This document shows positions 43,538 to 53,388 of a stretch of 64,000 nucleotides of DNA, piece by piece. The DNA comes from Pseudarthrobacter raffinosi (GTDB lineage: Bacteria; Actinomycetota; Actinomycetes; Actinomycetales; Micrococcaceae), in contig NZ_JAMXBH010000009.1 in the NCBI RefSeq assembly GCF_023913735.1, forward strand, positions 1 through 64,000, read 5' to 3'. Positions within the stretch are counted from its first letter, which is position 1. The number at the start of each line of letters is the position of its first letter. The position numbers and the translations under genes are program-made. The notes beneath the pieces are model-generated. The model did no database searches. It was not told where the DNA came from and was given only the letters and a program-made list of their open reading frames with translations.

Positions 43538-44296
43538 ATGACTGAAGATTCACTGAACAAGGCAGCAGTAGTAACCGGCGCCAGCACCGGCATCGGCGAG
43601 GCAACCGTGCGGGCATTGCGGGCGGAAGGCTGGACGGTATTCGCTGTGGCACGCCGCGCCGAACGGCTGGCCGCGCTGGAAGCTGAAACAGGCGCCGTCG
43701 GAATTCCCGCTGACATCACCGAGGACGACGACGTCGCCAGGCTCCTTGCCCGCGTCACCGAAGCCGGCGGCGTGGGGACGCTCATCAACATCGCCGGCGG
43801 GGCCCGGGGTGCTGACCTGGTGGGCGAGGCCAACACCGAGGACTGGGAATGGATGTTCCGGGTCAACGTCCTCGGCACCGTGAAGCTCACCCGGGCGTTC
43901 CTGCCGATGCTCCGCGCCACCGGCGAAGGAACTGTCCTGAACCTGACGTCGACCGCCGGACTGGTGGCCTACGAGGGCGGCGGCGGCTACAACGCCGCCA
44001 AGTTTGCCCAGCACGCACTGACCGGTGCCCTCCGGCTGGAGGAGGCGGAACACAACATCCGAGTCATCGAGGTAGCCCCGGGCCTTGTCCGCACCGAAGA
44101 GTTCGCGCTCAACCGCTTTGGTGACCAGGACGCCGCGGAGAAGGTTTACGAGGGCGTGGAGAAGCCCCTGACCGCAGCCGACGTCGCCGACGTGGTGCGC
44201 TACGCCGTCAGCGCGCCGCACCATGTCAACCTGGACCAGATCGTGATCCGGCCCGTTGCACAGGCGGCCACCCACAAGCTGATCCGCAAGCGTTAG
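43538..44296 (+). CDS. SDR-family oxidoreductase
   Basis: 252-residue classical SDR. TGASTGIG cofactor motif at residues 13-20, NIAGGARGAD in place of NNAG near 83, catalytic Ser in LNLTSTAGLV and the YNAAK motif near 150. The pattern around AVARRAERLAALE and the PGLVRTEEF C-terminal block are those of YdfG-like NADP-dependent enzymes acting on hydroxy acids or 3-hydroxypropionate-type substrates (family inference). ATG 43538. Its stop overlaps the stop of the convergent EEP gene by three bases. Confidence 0.86.
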   Translation: MTEDSLNKAAVVTGASTGIGEATVRALRAEGWTVFAVARRAERLAALEAETGAVGIPADITEDDDVARLLARVTEAGGVGTLINIAGGARGADLVGEANTEDWEWMFRVNVLGTVKLTRAFLPMLRATGEGTVLNLTSTAGLVAYEGGGGYNAAKFAQHALTGALRLEEAEHNIRVIEVAPGLVRTEEFALNRFGDQDAAEKVYEGVEKPLTAADVADVVRYAVSAPHHVNLDQIVIRPVAQAATHKLIRKR

Positions 44297-45309
44297 GGAA
44301 GCTGGATCTCCAGGGTGGCGATCACTGCAGCGTGGTCGGTGCCGCGGACCGGGTGGACCGAGTAACCCGAACTTAAAATGTCCGGGCTGGTCACCAAATG
44401 GTCCAGAGCCACGCCGGGAAGGCTGTAATCCCGCATCGGCCAGGTGGGGATGAGCCGGCTGCCCAACGCGGTTGCAACATCCACCAGTTTCCGGCCGCCG
44501 CCGGCCCCCTCCAGCATCGCGCGGAATTCCCAGTGGTCATATGTCGCGTTGAAATCGCCCGCCAGAAGCGTAGGACCGGCTCCGCTGCTTGCCCGGGCCA
44601 CAGCTGTAAGGTCACTTCGCCATTGATGAACTGCAATGTCCACGGGCGCGTGCGCGTGCACATTGATGACCGTCAGCCCGGCGCCGGCGCCGGCGCCTGG
44701 GTCACTGGTCTCAAGCCGGACAACCGGCATGCTGAACGCTGTGTCAGGGACCATTCCCACCTCCTTAAGCCGGAAAGACGAGTAGACGGCGCTGCCGGCC
44801 GCTCCGTTCCGGGGATGGGACACGCGGTGGGGAAGCACGCTGCCCAGGTCCGCCCGCGCCAGCCGCTTCTCCAACTCCGGGCTGTGCTCCTGGACGGTCA
44901 GCAGGTCAACATGGTGGTCCCGGACCAGCCGGACGATGGCGGCGCTATCAGCACCCCCGAGCCGGGCATTGAGGTTCATGACTGTCAGCTTCGCCGCGGC
45001 TGGAGCATCCGGCCCCCGGACCTGGGGGTACCCTCCCTGCCGGGCCAGGAACACTTCCGGCGGGAACAGCCAGGTAAGCTGTGCGGTCAGCAGGATTGCC
45101 GCCGGCAGGATAGCCCAGGCACGCCGGCTGGGCAGTGCCAGCAACACCGCGGCCGCGGCGAGGAATGCCAGCCACGGCGTAAAGGCCACTACCTGCACCA
45201 CAAGCGGCGGCCACGGCGCCGGAACGGCGCGGAACCAGGACACCACCACAACAGGGGCCGCAACCAGGCCAGCAGACAACAGCCAGCCGTGGTGTGCACG
45301 ATGGCCCAT
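44293..45309 (-). CDS. Membrane-anchored endonuclease/exonuclease/phosphatase-family protein
   Basis: 338 residues. Three N-terminal hydrophobic segments (WLLSAGLVAAPVVVVSWF, VVQVVAFTPWLAFLAAAAVL, AWAILPAAILLTAQLTWLF) precede an extracellular EEP domain from about residue 110: LTVMNLNARLG, DLLTVQEHSPELEKRLARAD (catalytic Glu), GDFNATYDHWEFRAMLEG and RGTDHAAVIATLE (catalytic Asp-His). This plan matches actinobacterial surface phosphodiesterases or nucleases; the substrate is unknown. The ATG at 45307-45309 was chosen because membrane segment 1 follows directly; the frame is open upstream. Divergent from the glycerophosphodiesterase gene, suggesting shared phosphate-scavenging roles. Confidence 0.85.
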   Translation of the reverse strand: MGHRAHHGWLLSAGLVAAPVVVVSWFRAVPAPWPPLVVQVVAFTPWLAFLAAAAVLLALPSRRAWAILPAAILLTAQLTWLFPPEVFLARQGGYPQVRGPDAPAAAKLTVMNLNARLGGADSAAIVRLVRDHHVDLLTVQEHSPELEKRLARADLGSVLPHRVSHPRNGAAGSAVYSSFRLKEVGMVPDTAFSMPVVRLETSDPGAGAGAGLTVINVHAHAPVDIAVHQWRSDLTAVARASSGAGPTLLAGDFNATYDHWEFRAMLEGAGGGRKLVDVATALGSRLIPTWPMRDYSLPGVALDHLVTSPDILSSGYSVHPVRGTDHAAVIATLEIQLP

Positions 45310-45524
45310 CAGGGACCGGAACAAATCGCCCGGGAGACTGTCATGGCACGAGTCTAAAGAGTCGCCGCCCTGGCGTCGCCCGTTGATTGGATCGGCTTTG
45401 CGATGAAGCCCAACGTTTACCGTCCAGTCGCACTCCGGCCAGCCCGCTGTGGCCTGACGTTGGCCGCAGGACGGCACTGTAGCAGGCGCAAAACTGCACA
45501 CCACCAGAGTGGAGATTCCTTCCT

Positions 45525-46577
45525 ATGCGCACCCCGATGAAGCTTGGCGCTGCCGTACTCAGCGCAGCCCTGCTCCTCACGACTTCGGTTCAGGCCCAAG
45601 CCGCTGACACGAACCCCAACGGCACGGACAACCATTTTGATCTACAGGCCCACCGCGGCGGACTCGGCCTGACCGTCGAATCCACCCTGGCGTCTTTCGC
45701 CAAGGGCCTCGAGACCGGCGTGTCCACCCTGGAACTTGACCTCCAGATCACCAAGGACGGCCGCGAAGTCATCACGCACGACCGCAAGATCAGCAACAAG
45801 AAGTGCCTCGATACCGCGCCGGTCACGCCGAACGATCCGCAGTTCCCCTATGTGGGCAAGTACGTCAAGGACTTGACCTTCGAACAGGTCCGAAGCCTGG
45901 ACTGCGGTTCGCTCACCCAGCCGCAGTTCCCGGGCCAGACGGCGTCTCCCGGCGCCAATATGCCGACTCTGGCCGAGGTTTTTGAGCTCGCCGACGCCCA
46001 CCGCGCCAGCCAGGTGAAGTTCAACATTGAAACGAAGGTCGAAGCCGGCGCTCCGGCGGAAACCGCCCCGCGCGAGCAGTTCATCGACGTCGCACTCCGG
46101 GAAATCAACGCCGCCCAGATGCAGAGCCGCGTCTCCATCCAGAGCTTCGACTGGGGCTCCCTGCGCCTCGTCCAGCAGCGCGACCCGCAGATCCGCACCG
46201 TGGCCCTGACCAACAAGGACTTCCTCCAGGCCGGGCAGCCGGGCAGCTCGCCGTGGCTTGGCGGGATTGACGCCGACGACTTTGGCGGCGACCTCATCGC
46301 TGCAGCGTCTTCCCTCGGCTTCGACGCCGTCTCTCCCGTGCACGGCACCCCGCAGAACGGCAAAGTGACCGATCCGGGCTACGTCCCCTACGTCACCGCG
46401 GACATGGTGGAACGTGCGCACGCTGCCGGGATGCAGGTCATCCCGTGGACCGTCGATGACCAGCCCACCATGCGGGCGCTGATCGACACCGGCGTTGACG
46501 GGATCATCACCGACTACCCGGACCGGCTCCGCGATGTCATGGCTGCTGCCGGGATGAAACTGCCGCGCGGCTTCTAG
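45525..46577 (+). CDS. Secreted glycerophosphodiester phosphodiesterase
   Basis: 350 residues with a clear Sec signal peptide (LGAAVLSAALLLTTSVQAQA, cleavage after AQA). The mature GDPD domain is a TIM barrel that splits glycerophosphodiesters into an alcohol and glycerol 3-phosphate. Catalytic and calcium residues: His43 in QAHRGG, Glu in VESTLAS, the ELDLQITKDG block (about 68-77) with EVITHDRKI, and Lys/Glu in KFNIETKV. The C-terminal DTGVDGIITDYPDR is typical. ATG 45525 with GGAGATTCC upstream. Resembles GlpQ-type exported enzymes. Confidence 0.93.
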   Translation: MRTPMKLGAAVLSAALLLTTSVQAQAADTNPNGTDNHFDLQAHRGGLGLTVESTLASFAKGLETGVSTLELDLQITKDGREVITHDRKISNKKCLDTAPVTPNDPQFPYVGKYVKDLTFEQVRSLDCGSLTQPQFPGQTASPGANMPTLAEVFELADAHRASQVKFNIETKVEAGAPAETAPREQFIDVALREINAAQMQSRVSIQSFDWGSLRLVQQRDPQIRTVALTNKDFLQAGQPGSSPWLGGIDADDFGGDLIAAASSLGFDAVSPVHGTPQNGKVTDPGYVPYVTADMVERAHAAGMQVIPWTVDDQPTMRALIDTGVDGIITDYPDRLRDVMAAAGMKLPRGF

Positions 46578-46601
46578 TACCGGCCCGGGCGCCCAGCCGC
46601 C

Positions 46602-46670
46602 GTCACTGCGTTTCGCTGCCCGGCGGACCGCGCTGTTCTTTCAAGGCAGTGTGCAGTGAAACGCAGTGAC
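46602..46670 (+). repeat. Inverted repeat / terminator-like element after the glycerophosphodiesterase gene
   Basis: GTCACTGCGTTTC (46602-46614) is exactly complementary to GAAACGCAGTGAC (46658-46670). GCTGCC (46615-46620) can also pair with GGCAGT (46645-46650). It begins 25 bases past the stop codon. It has the look of the other intergenic hairpin elements in this window but shares no sequence with them. Confidence 0.7.
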
Positions 46671-46689
46671 TTCTCCGGTAACATCGTCG

Positions 46690-46970
46690 TATCAGCTTTG
46701 ACCCGGCCATCACCGGTGAGCTTCCGGAAGAACGCCCCGGCGCAAGGATCAGCACGCGCCAGGGCCGGTAGAACCGGACGGGTAAGCCCGTCACAGCAGT
46801 AATGAGCGGCCGGCGCACCAACAAGCTTCCCCCGGAGCATGGTGGAGTGCCGGTAAGTGAGGTGGTACCGCGGTAAGCGTGCAGTCCCAGGACAGCACAC
46901 GAGCCGTCCTCGCATCCTGAACGGAACCATCCAGCAGCGGCTGAGTGGTTCACCAGCTCAATCCAGGATG
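46690..46970 (+). promoter_or_regulatory. T-box leader of ileS (ultrashort stem I, translational type)
   Basis: Senses uncharged tRNA-Ile. The small hairpin CCGG-CCATCA-CCGG (46703-46716) presents ATC, an Ile codon, at 46709-46711 in its loop, the form of actinobacterial ultrashort stem I. Downstream is the T-box core AGGTGGTACCGCGG (46860-46873); TGGT within it is complementary to the ACCA 3' end of tRNA-Ile. CATCCT (46913-46918) is complementary to AGGATG (46965-46970), which contains the ileS ribosome-binding site, so the leader can hide or free the Shine-Dalgarno. Mechanism is inferred from this class; the parts are directly visible. Confidence 0.93.
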
Positions 46971-46976
46971 TCGAGA

Positions 46977-49900
46977 ATGACGTATTACCCTAAAGCCTCA
47001 GCTTCCCCTTCGGCTGCAGTTTCGAGCGGCGCTGCCGCCGGTGTCTCCGCCTCCGTCAAGTTCCCGGAGATCGAAGAGCGCATCCTGAAGTACTGGGACC
47101 AGGACGGCACTTTCCAGGCCAGCATCGACCAGCGAAGCGCCGACGCCCCCGGCGGGCAGCCCGGCAGCAACGAATTCGTCTTCTACGACGGCCCTCCCTT
47201 CGCAAATGGACTGCCGCACTACGGCCACCTCCTGACCGGGTACGCCAAGGACCTCGTGGGCCGCTACCAGACACAGCGCGGCCGCCGCGTTGAACGCCGC
47301 TTCGGCTGGGACACCCACGGACTGCCGGCTGAACTGGAAGCCATGAAGCAGCTGGGCATGACGGACAAGACCCAGATCGAGGCCATGGGCATCGATAAGT
47401 TCAACGACGCCTGCCGTGCCTCCGTAATGAAGTACGCCGATGAGTGGAAGAGCTACGTCACCCGCCAGGCCCGCTGGGTGGACTTCGACAACGATTACAA
47501 GACGCTCAACGTCGAATACATGGAATCGGTCCTGTGGGCGTTCAAGCAGCTGCACGAAAAAGGCCTGACGTACAACGGCTACCGTGTGCTGCCGTATTGC
47601 TGGAAGGACGAGACTCCGCTGTCCAACCATGAGCTCCGCATGGACGACGACGTCTACAAGAACCGCCAGGACCAGACTGTCACGGTGACGTTCCCCATCA
47701 CGGCAGGGGAGTCGGCGCTGTCGAAGCAGCTCGCCGGCGTCCAGGCGCTCGCCTGGACCACCACGCCCTGGACGCTGCCCACCAACCTGGCGCTCGCCGT
47801 CGGGCCTTCCATCACCTACGCCGTTCTCCCCGCCGGACCCAACGGCGTCAAGGCCGCTTCGCCGGACGCGCCCGTCACCGGCAGTTTCCTCCTGGCCGCG
47901 GACCTGCTGGCCGCGTACGCCAAGGACCTGGGCTATGAGGATGCGGACTCCGCCGAGGCCGCCGTGACGTCAACCCACACCGGCGCCGACCTGGAGGGCC
48001 TGGCCTACCAGCCGCTGTGGAACGACTTCAGCGACGACGAAAAGTACGGGACGCAGAACGCCTGGCGCTTCCTCGTGGCCGACTACGTCACAACAACCGA
48101 CGGCACCGGCATTGTCCACCAGGCCCCCGCTTACGGTGAAGACGACCAGAAGGTCTGTGAAGAGGCCGGCATCCCGGTGGTCCTGTCCGTGGACGAAGGC
48201 GCGAAGTTCCTGCACCTGTTCAGCCACGGCGACCTGCACGACATCGTGGGCCTTCAGGTCTTTGAAGCCAACAAGCCCATCACCCAGGTGCTGCGCGCGC
48301 AGGGCCGGATGGTCCGCCAGGCCAGCTATGAGCACAGCTACCCGCACTGCTGGCGCTGCCGCAACCCCCTGATCTACCGCGCCGTGTCCTCCTGGTACGT
48401 GGAAGTCACCAAGTTCAAGGACCGCATGTCCGAACTGAACCAGGACATCAACTGGATCCCGGGCAACGTCAAGGACGGCCAGTTCGGCAAGTGGCTGGCC
48501 AACGCCCGCGACTGGTCCATCAGCCGCAACCGCTACTGGGGCAGCCCCATCCCGGTGTGGCAGTCCAGCGACCCGGAATTCCCGCGCACCGACGTCTACG
48601 GCTCGCTGGCCGAGATCGAGGCCGACTTCGGCCGCCTGCCGCTGAACAAGGCCGGCGAGGTTGACCTGCACCGCCCGTTCATCGATGAACTGACCCGCCC
48701 CAACCCGGACGATCCCCGGACGCCCGAAGAGGGCCAGTCCGTGATGCGCCGTGTCGAGGACGTCCTGGACGTCTGGTTCGACTCCGGCTCCATGCCCTAC
48801 GGCCAGGTGCATTACCCGTTCCAGAACGAAGCCTGGTTCGACACTCACAACCCCGCGGACTTCATCGTGGAGTACATCGGCCAGACCCGTGGCTGGTTCT
48901 ACATGCTGCACATCCTCTCCACGGCGTTGTTTGACCGTCCGGCGTTCCGAAACGTCATCAGCCACGGCATTGTGCTGGGCTCGGATGGGCAGAAGATGTC
49001 CAAGAGCCTGCGCAACTACCCGGATGTCTCCGAGGTCCTGGACCGTGACGGCTCCGACGCCATGCGCTGGTTCCTGATGTCCAGCCCCATCCTGCGCGGC
49101 GGCAACCTGGTGGTCACCGAACAGGGAATCCGCGACGGCGTCCGCCAGGTCATCCTGCCCCTGTGGAACGTGTACAGCTTCTTCACGCTGTACACCAACG
49201 CTGCCGACGGTGGAAAGGGTTACGACGCGAAGCTCCGCTACGACGGGTACGCCGACACCCTGGACCAGTACCTGCTGGCGAACACCGGTGACCTGGTCCG
49301 CAACATGACCGCCCAGCTGGACAGCTACGACATCTCCGGCGCGTGCGATGAACTGCGCAGCTACCTGGACATGCTCACGAACTGGTACGTCCGCCGCAGC
49401 CGTCAGCGCTTCTTTGACGAGAGCGCTGACGCCTTCGACGCGCTGTACACCGCGCTGGAGACCGTGTCCCGCGTGGCCGCCTCGCTGCTGCCGCTGGTCT
49501 CCGAGGAGATCTGGCGCGGCCTCACCGGCGGACGCTCCGTGCACCTGGCCGACTGGCCGGACGCGGACCTGTTCCCGGCCGACGCGTCGCTGGTGGAAGC
49601 GATGGACCGCGTGCAGCAGATCTGCTCCACCGGATCCTCGCTGCGCAAGGCCGCCAACCTCCGCGTGCGGCTGCCGCTGCAGGAACTGACCGTGGTGGCA
49701 CCCGGCGCGGATGCGCTGGGAGGCTTCGCCGCCGTCGTCGCCGATGAACTGAACCTGCGCTCCGTGCGCCTGCTGGACGCCGAGAGCGCCTCCCCGGAGG
49801 AGTTCGGCATCGAGCAGAAGCTCGTGGTCAACGCACGCGCCGCGGGACCGCGCCTGGGCAAGAACGTCCAGCAGGCCATCAAGGGCGCCAAGTCCGGCGA

Positions 49901-50303
49901 CTGGTCGGTTTCCGACGCCGGAGTGGTCATCGCCGGAGGCCTGGAGCTGGAAACCCAGGAGTACACCCTGGAGACCGTGGTGGCAGAATCCGACGGCGGA
50001 TCGGCTTCGGTAGCTGTCCTGCCGGGCGGCGGCTTTGTGGTGCTCAACACCGAGGTCACGCCCGAACTTGAGGCCGAAGGGACGGCTAGGGACATGGTCC
50101 GCGCCATCCAGCAGGCACGCAAGGACGCTGCACTGAATGTGAGCGACCGGATCCGCACCACCGTCACGGCCGCTCCCGCCGTGCTGGAGGCGCTGCTGGC
50201 AAACGCCGAGCTGGTCAAGACCGAAACCCTGACCCTGGAGCTGGCCACAGTTCCGGCTGAGTCAGGCGAACCACGCATTACCGTCGAAAAAGTAGAGGCT
50301 TGA
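46977..50303 (+). CDS. ileS: Isoleucine--tRNA ligase, IleS2 (eukaryote-like) type
   Basis: 1108-residue class I synthetase. The HIGH-equivalent is HYGH at 81-84 in [16 protein letters not shown], and KMSKS is near 673 ([14 protein letters not shown]). The CP1 editing domain lies at about 240-470 ([20 protein letters not shown]). The [14 protein letters not shown] segment, size and overall plan put it in the IleS2 clade, which is known for natural mupirocin tolerance. ATG 46977 was chosen because AGGA at 46965-46968 is well spaced; an in-frame ATG at 46968 overlaps that box. First gene of ileS-folC-DUF4233-ndk; controlled by the T-box leader. Confidence 0.96.
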   Translation: MTYYPKASASPSAAVSSGAAAGVSASVKFPEIEERILKYWDQDGTFQASIDQRSADAPGGQPGSNEFVFYDGPPFANGLPHYGHLLTGYAKDLVGRYQTQRGRRVERRFGWDTHGLPAELEAMKQLGMTDKTQIEAMGIDKFNDACRASVMKYADEWKSYVTRQARWVDFDNDYKTLNVEYMESVLWAFKQLHEKGLTYNGYRVLPYCWKDETPLSNHELRMDDDVYKNRQDQTVTVTFPITAGESALSKQLAGVQALAWTTTPWTLPTNLALAVGPSITYAVLPAGPNGVKAASPDAPVTGSFLLAADLLAAYAKDLGYEDADSAEAAVTSTHTGADLEGLAYQPLWNDFSDDEKYGTQNAWRFLVADYVTTTDGTGIVHQAPAYGEDDQKVCEEAGIPVVLSVDEGAKFLHLFSHGDLHDIVGLQVFEANKPITQVLRAQGRMVRQASYEHSYPHCWRCRNPLIYRAVSSWYVEVTKFKDRMSELNQDINWIPGNVKDGQFGKWLANARDWSISRNRYWGSPIPVWQSSDPEFPRTDVYGSLAEIEADFGRLPLNKAGEVDLHRPFIDELTRPNPDDPRTPEEGQSVMRRVEDVLDVWFDSGSMPYGQVHYPFQNEAWFDTHNPADFIVEYIGQTRGWFYMLHILSTALFDRPAFRNVISHGIVLGSDGQKMSKSLRNYPDVSEVLDRDGSDAMRWFLMSSPILRGGNLVVTEQGIRDGVRQVILPLWNVYSFFTLYTNAADGGKGYDAKLRYDGYADTLDQYLLANTGDLVRNMTAQLDSYDISGACDELRSYLDMLTNWYVRRSRQRFFDESADAFDALYTALETVSRVAASLLPLVSEEIWRGLTGGRSVHLADWPDADLFPADASLVEAMDRVQQICSTGSSLRKAANLRVRLPLQELTVVAPGADALGGFAAVVADELNLRSVRLLDAESASPEEFGIEQKLVVNARAAGPRLGKNVQQAIKGAKSGDWSVSDAGVVIAGGLELETQEYTLETVVAESDGGSASVAVLPGGGFVVLNTEVTPELEAEGTARDMVRAIQQARKDAALNVSDRIRTTVTAAPAVLEALLANAELVKTETLTLELATVPAESGEPRITVEKVEA

Positions 50304-50306
50304 GCT

Positions 50307-51665
50307 ATGACTGACGAATTCTCCGTGGAAAGTGTCTACGCCGAGTTGCTGGGGCGTGCGCCGGAAAACAAGATGGAGCCGCGTCTTGCGCCGCTGTTCC
50401 GGGCTATGGACGTGCTGGGGGAGCCCAATAAGGCGTTCCCGATCATCCATGTGACCGGCACCAACGGCAAGACCTCCACGGCCCGGATGATTGAGGCCGG
50501 GCTGCGCGCGCACGGCCTGAGTACCGGCCGCTACACCAGCCCGCACCTGTCCAAGGTCACCGAGCGGATCAGCATCGACGGCCACCCCGTCTCTGACGAA
50601 ACGTTTGTCCGGATCTGGGACGAGATCCGCCCCTACCTGCAGATCGTCGACGACGAACTCACCGCGGCGGGGGAGCCCCGGCTCACGTACTTTGAGTGCC
50701 TGACCATCCTTGGCTTCGCGATTTTCGCGGACCAGCCCGTCAACGTTGCCGTCATCGAGGTGGGCCTGGGCGGCATCACCGATGCCACCAACGTGGGCGA
50801 CGGCCTGGTTTCGGTGGTCACCCCCATTTCCCTGGACCACACGGACCTGCTGGGCGATACCACCGAGGACATTGCCTACGAGAAGGCCGGCATCATCAAG
50901 CCCGGTGGTTACCTCATCAGTGCCTCGCAGCCCGTTGATGCTGCGCAGGTACTGCTGGAGAAAGCCAAGGACGTGGGAGTCCCGTTCCGGTTTGAAGGCG
51001 TGGAGTTCGGCGTCGAATCCCGGACGGTTGCCGTGGGCGGCCAGGTGGTGAGTATCCAGGGCATCGCCGGCCGGTACCCGGAACTGCTGCTGCCGCTGCA
51101 CGGCGCGCATCAGGCCCAGAACGCAGCAGTGGCAGTGGCAGCCCTCGAGGCCTTCTTCGGCGGCGAGAAGGAACTTGACGCCGAGGTGCTCCAGGAGGCC
51201 TTCGCATCCGTCACGTCCCCGGGCCGCCTTGAGGTTGTCCGCACGGCGCCCACCATCATTGTTGACGCGGCCCACAACCCGGACGGCATCAGGGTCTCGG
51301 CCGAGGCCATCCAGGAGGCCTTCAGCTTCACCCGGCTGGTGCCGGTAGTGGGAGTCCTGAAGGAGAAGGACGCCGAAGAGATCCTGCGCCAGCTCAAGGA
51401 ATCCTTGGGCGAGATCGCCCAGGAATACTGCTTCACCCAGTCCAATTCGCCACGGGCAGTGCCCGCGGCCGAACTGGCTGAACTGGCGGTGGAAATGGGC
51501 TTCGGCGAAGACAACATCCACATTGCTGAGAAGCTCGACGACGCCCTCGAATGGGCCGTGGAACGCGCCGAAGCCAGCGACGACCTCTCCGGCGGCGTGC
51601 TGGTGACGGGGTCCATCACCCTGGTGGCGGAAGCCCGGATCCTGCTCGGAAAGACGGAGGCCTAG
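50307..51665 (+). CDS. folC: Bifunctional folylpolyglutamate / dihydrofolate synthase
   Basis: Adds glutamates to folates and, in many bacteria, also makes dihydrofolate. The 452-residue product has the Mur-ligase-like ATP loop HVTGTNGKTSTARM (about 48-61), the omega loop GRYTSPHLSKVTERISIDG, the central VIEVGLGGITDATN and SLDHTDLLG blocks, the carbamylated-Lys region YEKAGIIKPG, and the C-terminal domain with DAAHNPDGIRVS and GVLKEKDAEEIL. ATG 50307 is three bases after the ileS stop, so expression depends on the same T-box-controlled transcript unless an internal promoter exists. Confidence 0.96.
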   Translation: MTDEFSVESVYAELLGRAPENKMEPRLAPLFRAMDVLGEPNKAFPIIHVTGTNGKTSTARMIEAGLRAHGLSTGRYTSPHLSKVTERISIDGHPVSDETFVRIWDEIRPYLQIVDDELTAAGEPRLTYFECLTILGFAIFADQPVNVAVIEVGLGGITDATNVGDGLVSVVTPISLDHTDLLGDTTEDIAYEKAGIIKPGGYLISASQPVDAAQVLLEKAKDVGVPFRFEGVEFGVESRTVAVGGQVVSIQGIAGRYPELLLPLHGAHQAQNAAVAVAALEAFFGGEKELDAEVLQEAFASVTSPGRLEVVRTAPTIIVDAAHNPDGIRVSAEAIQEAFSFTRLVPVVGVLKEKDAEEILRQLKESLGEIAQEYCFTQSNSPRAVPAAELAELAVEMGFGEDNIHIAEKLDDALEWAVERAEASDDLSGGVLVTGSITLVAEARILLGKTEA

Positions 51666-51667
51666 CC

Positions 51668-52114
51668 GTGGCGAAGCTGACCAAAGCGCAGCGCGAATGG
51701 CGCCCGGGAATGCCCAAGAAGCGCCGGTCCACCAAAGTGATGTTTGCCTCCACCGTCCTGCTGCTTGAAGCGTTTGTGGTGTTCTTTGCAACGCTGGCCG
51801 TCTTTGGCCTCAGGCGCGGCGAGTTTCCGCCGGCGCTGATCCTGGGCATCGGCATCGCACTGAGCGTAGTGATGATCCTGGCCTGCGCGGTGCTGTCCAA
51901 GCCCTGGGGCGTGGGACTGGGCTGGATCCTGCAGATTGTGCTGATCCTTACCGGCATCGTTGAGCCCATGATGTTCCTGGTTGGCGCGCTGTTCGGCCTG
52001 GCGTGGTGGTACGGAATCCGCACCGGCATCCGGATCGATTCCGAAGCCGCAAAGCGCGAACGCGACCAGGCCGAGTGGAACGCGTCGCACGGGGACACCC
52101 CGGAAGCCTCGTAG
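51668..52114 (+). CDS. DUF4233 membrane protein
   Basis: 148 residues with four hydrophobic segments ([60 protein letters not shown] and [15 protein letters not shown] region). A basic N-terminus ([20 protein letters not shown]) points to an N-in orientation. DUF4233 genes sit between folC and ndk across actinobacteria, as here, but no function is known to me. GTG start 51668, two bases past the folC stop, so translation is coupled. Confidence 0.9.
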   Translation: MAKLTKAQREWRPGMPKKRRSTKVMFASTVLLLEAFVVFFATLAVFGLRRGEFPPALILGIGIALSVVMILACAVLSKPWGVGLGWILQIVLILTGIVEPMMFLVGALFGLAWWYGIRTGIRIDSEAAKRERDQAEWNASHGDTPEAS

Positions 52115-52152
52115 AATTGTCCCGAAACCACCCATTACGCATTGGAGCAGCT

Positions 52153-52572
52153 ATGACCATTGAGCGCACCCTGGTACTGATCAAGCCCGACGGCGTTGCC
52201 CGCAACCTCAGCGGCGCCATCCTGGGCCGCATTGAGGCCAAAGGCTACACCCTCGCCGAACTGAAGAAGGTTGACGCCAGCCGGGAACTGCTGGAGCAGC
52301 ACTACGAAGAACACGTGGGCAAGCCGTTCTACGAGCCCCTCGTTGAATTTATGCTCAGCGGACCGGTGGTGGCCGCGATCTTCGAAGGTCACCGCGTCAT
52401 TGAAGGCTTCCGGTCACTGGCCGGTACTACGGATCCCACCACTGCGGCTCCCGGCACCATCCGTGGCGATTTCGGCCGTGACTGGGGCCTGAAGGTCCAG
52501 CAGAACCTGGTCCACGGCTCCGACTCCGTGGACTCGGCCCAGCGCGAAATCAAGATCTGGTTCCAGGACTAA
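52153..52572 (+). CDS. ndk: Nucleoside diphosphate kinase
   Basis: Keeps NTP/dNTP pools balanced by phosphate transfer through a phosphohistidine. 139 residues, standard length. The N-terminus [15 protein letters not shown] and the active-site [16 protein letters not shown] with His121 are conserved, as is the nucleotide-binding RGDFGRD block. ATG 52153 with GGAG at 52143-52147. Last gene of the ileS-folC-DUF4233-ndk run; a remarkable repeated hairpin element follows. Confidence 0.97.
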   Translation: MTIERTLVLIKPDGVARNLSGAILGRIEAKGYTLAELKKVDASRELLEQHYEEHVGKPFYEPLVEFMLSGPVVAAIFEGHRVIEGFRSLAGTTDPTTAAPGTIRGDFGRDWGLKVQQNLVHGSDSVDSAQREIKIWFQD

Positions 52573-52590
52573 CGTCCACCCGCGAACTGC

Positions 52591-52690
52591 GCGAACGGAC
52601 ACTTGAGTCCACAGTGCGAACGGACACTTGAGGCCCCGGGAAACCGGGGCCTCAAGTGTCCGTTCGCGCTTGTCCGTTCGCGCTTTTTTG
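52591..52690. repeat. Nested/duplicated hairpin element between ndk and the VKOR gene
   Basis: Bases 52616-52639 and 52644-52667 form a perfect 24-bp stem with a GAAA loop. GCGAACGGACACTTGAG occurs at 52591-52607 and again at 52616-52632, and TGTCCGTTCGCGCT is repeated in tandem at 52657-52670 and 52671-52684, followed by TTTTTT. Either left arm can pair with either right arm. It lies between convergent genes and would be a strong terminator with a U-tract on the plus strand. Confidence 0.85.
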
Positions 52691-52713
52691 TGCGTCTGGT
52701 GCGGGGGCTCGCG

Positions 52714-53388
52714 TCAGAAGCCCGAGGTTCCCGCAAACACCTGGATGAAGGCGAAGAAGATGCTGGCGATGACCGCCACGTACAGCAGCGCCGTAATGAT
52801 CCAGCCCGATTCGCCCAGCACACGTGCCGCACCGGACGGGACGGGGATGACGCCGTGGACGACGTTGCGGATGGTTACCCAGACGAAGAGCGGGATCATC
52901 GCGGCCCAGACGATCATGCAGAACGGGCACAGAACGTGGATGTCGTAAAGTGCCTGGGACCAGAGCCACACCACAAACGCGAAGCCGAGCGTGACGCCGG
53001 CCTGGAGACCTGTCCAGTACCAGCGGGCGAAGGTGGCGCCGGACAGCAGGGCCATGCCCACGGTGATGATGACGGCGAACGCGACGATGCCAATGAACAT
53101 GTTGGGGAACCCGAACGCCGAGCTCTGCCACGTCTGCATGACCTGGCCGCAGGAGATCCACGGATTAACGTCGCAGGCCGTTACATGATTCGGATCCTCG
53201 AGGACAGCGAGCTTTTCCAGGACCAGCGCCCCCGAGGCAAGCCAGCCGATGGCGCCGGTGACTACCATCAGCCAGCCGAGGGGCCGGTTACGTGCCATCG
53301 GCGGCACAGTCCCGGGCGTGGCGGGAAACGGCTCCGCCGCAGGGGAGGCAGCCGGCGTGTCGGTGCCGTGGGAGGAAATGCTGGGCAT
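52714..53388 (-). CDS. Vitamin K epoxide reductase (VKOR) family protein
   Basis: 224-residue integral membrane protein that reoxidises DsbA-type proteins with quinone, supporting extracytoplasmic disulphide formation. After a proline-rich cytoplasmic leader (to about 32) there are about five membrane segments. The loop cysteine pair is in ACDVNPWISCGQVMQ and the quinone-proximal CxxC is in HVLCPFCMIVWAA; all four cysteines are present. An internal Met before ARNRPLGW (about residue 31) is an alternative start. Convergent with ndk across a long hairpin. Confidence 0.93.
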   Translation of the reverse strand: MPSISSHGTDTPAASPAAEPFPATPGTVPPMARNRPLGWLMVVTGAIGWLASGALVLEKLAVLEDPNHVTACDVNPWISCGQVMQTWQSSAFGFPNMFIGIVAFAVIITVGMALLSGATFARWYWTGLQAGVTLGFAFVVWLWSQALYDIHVLCPFCMIVWAAMIPLFVWVTIRNVVHGVIPVPSGAARVLGESGWIITALLYVAVIASIFFAFIQVFAGTSGF

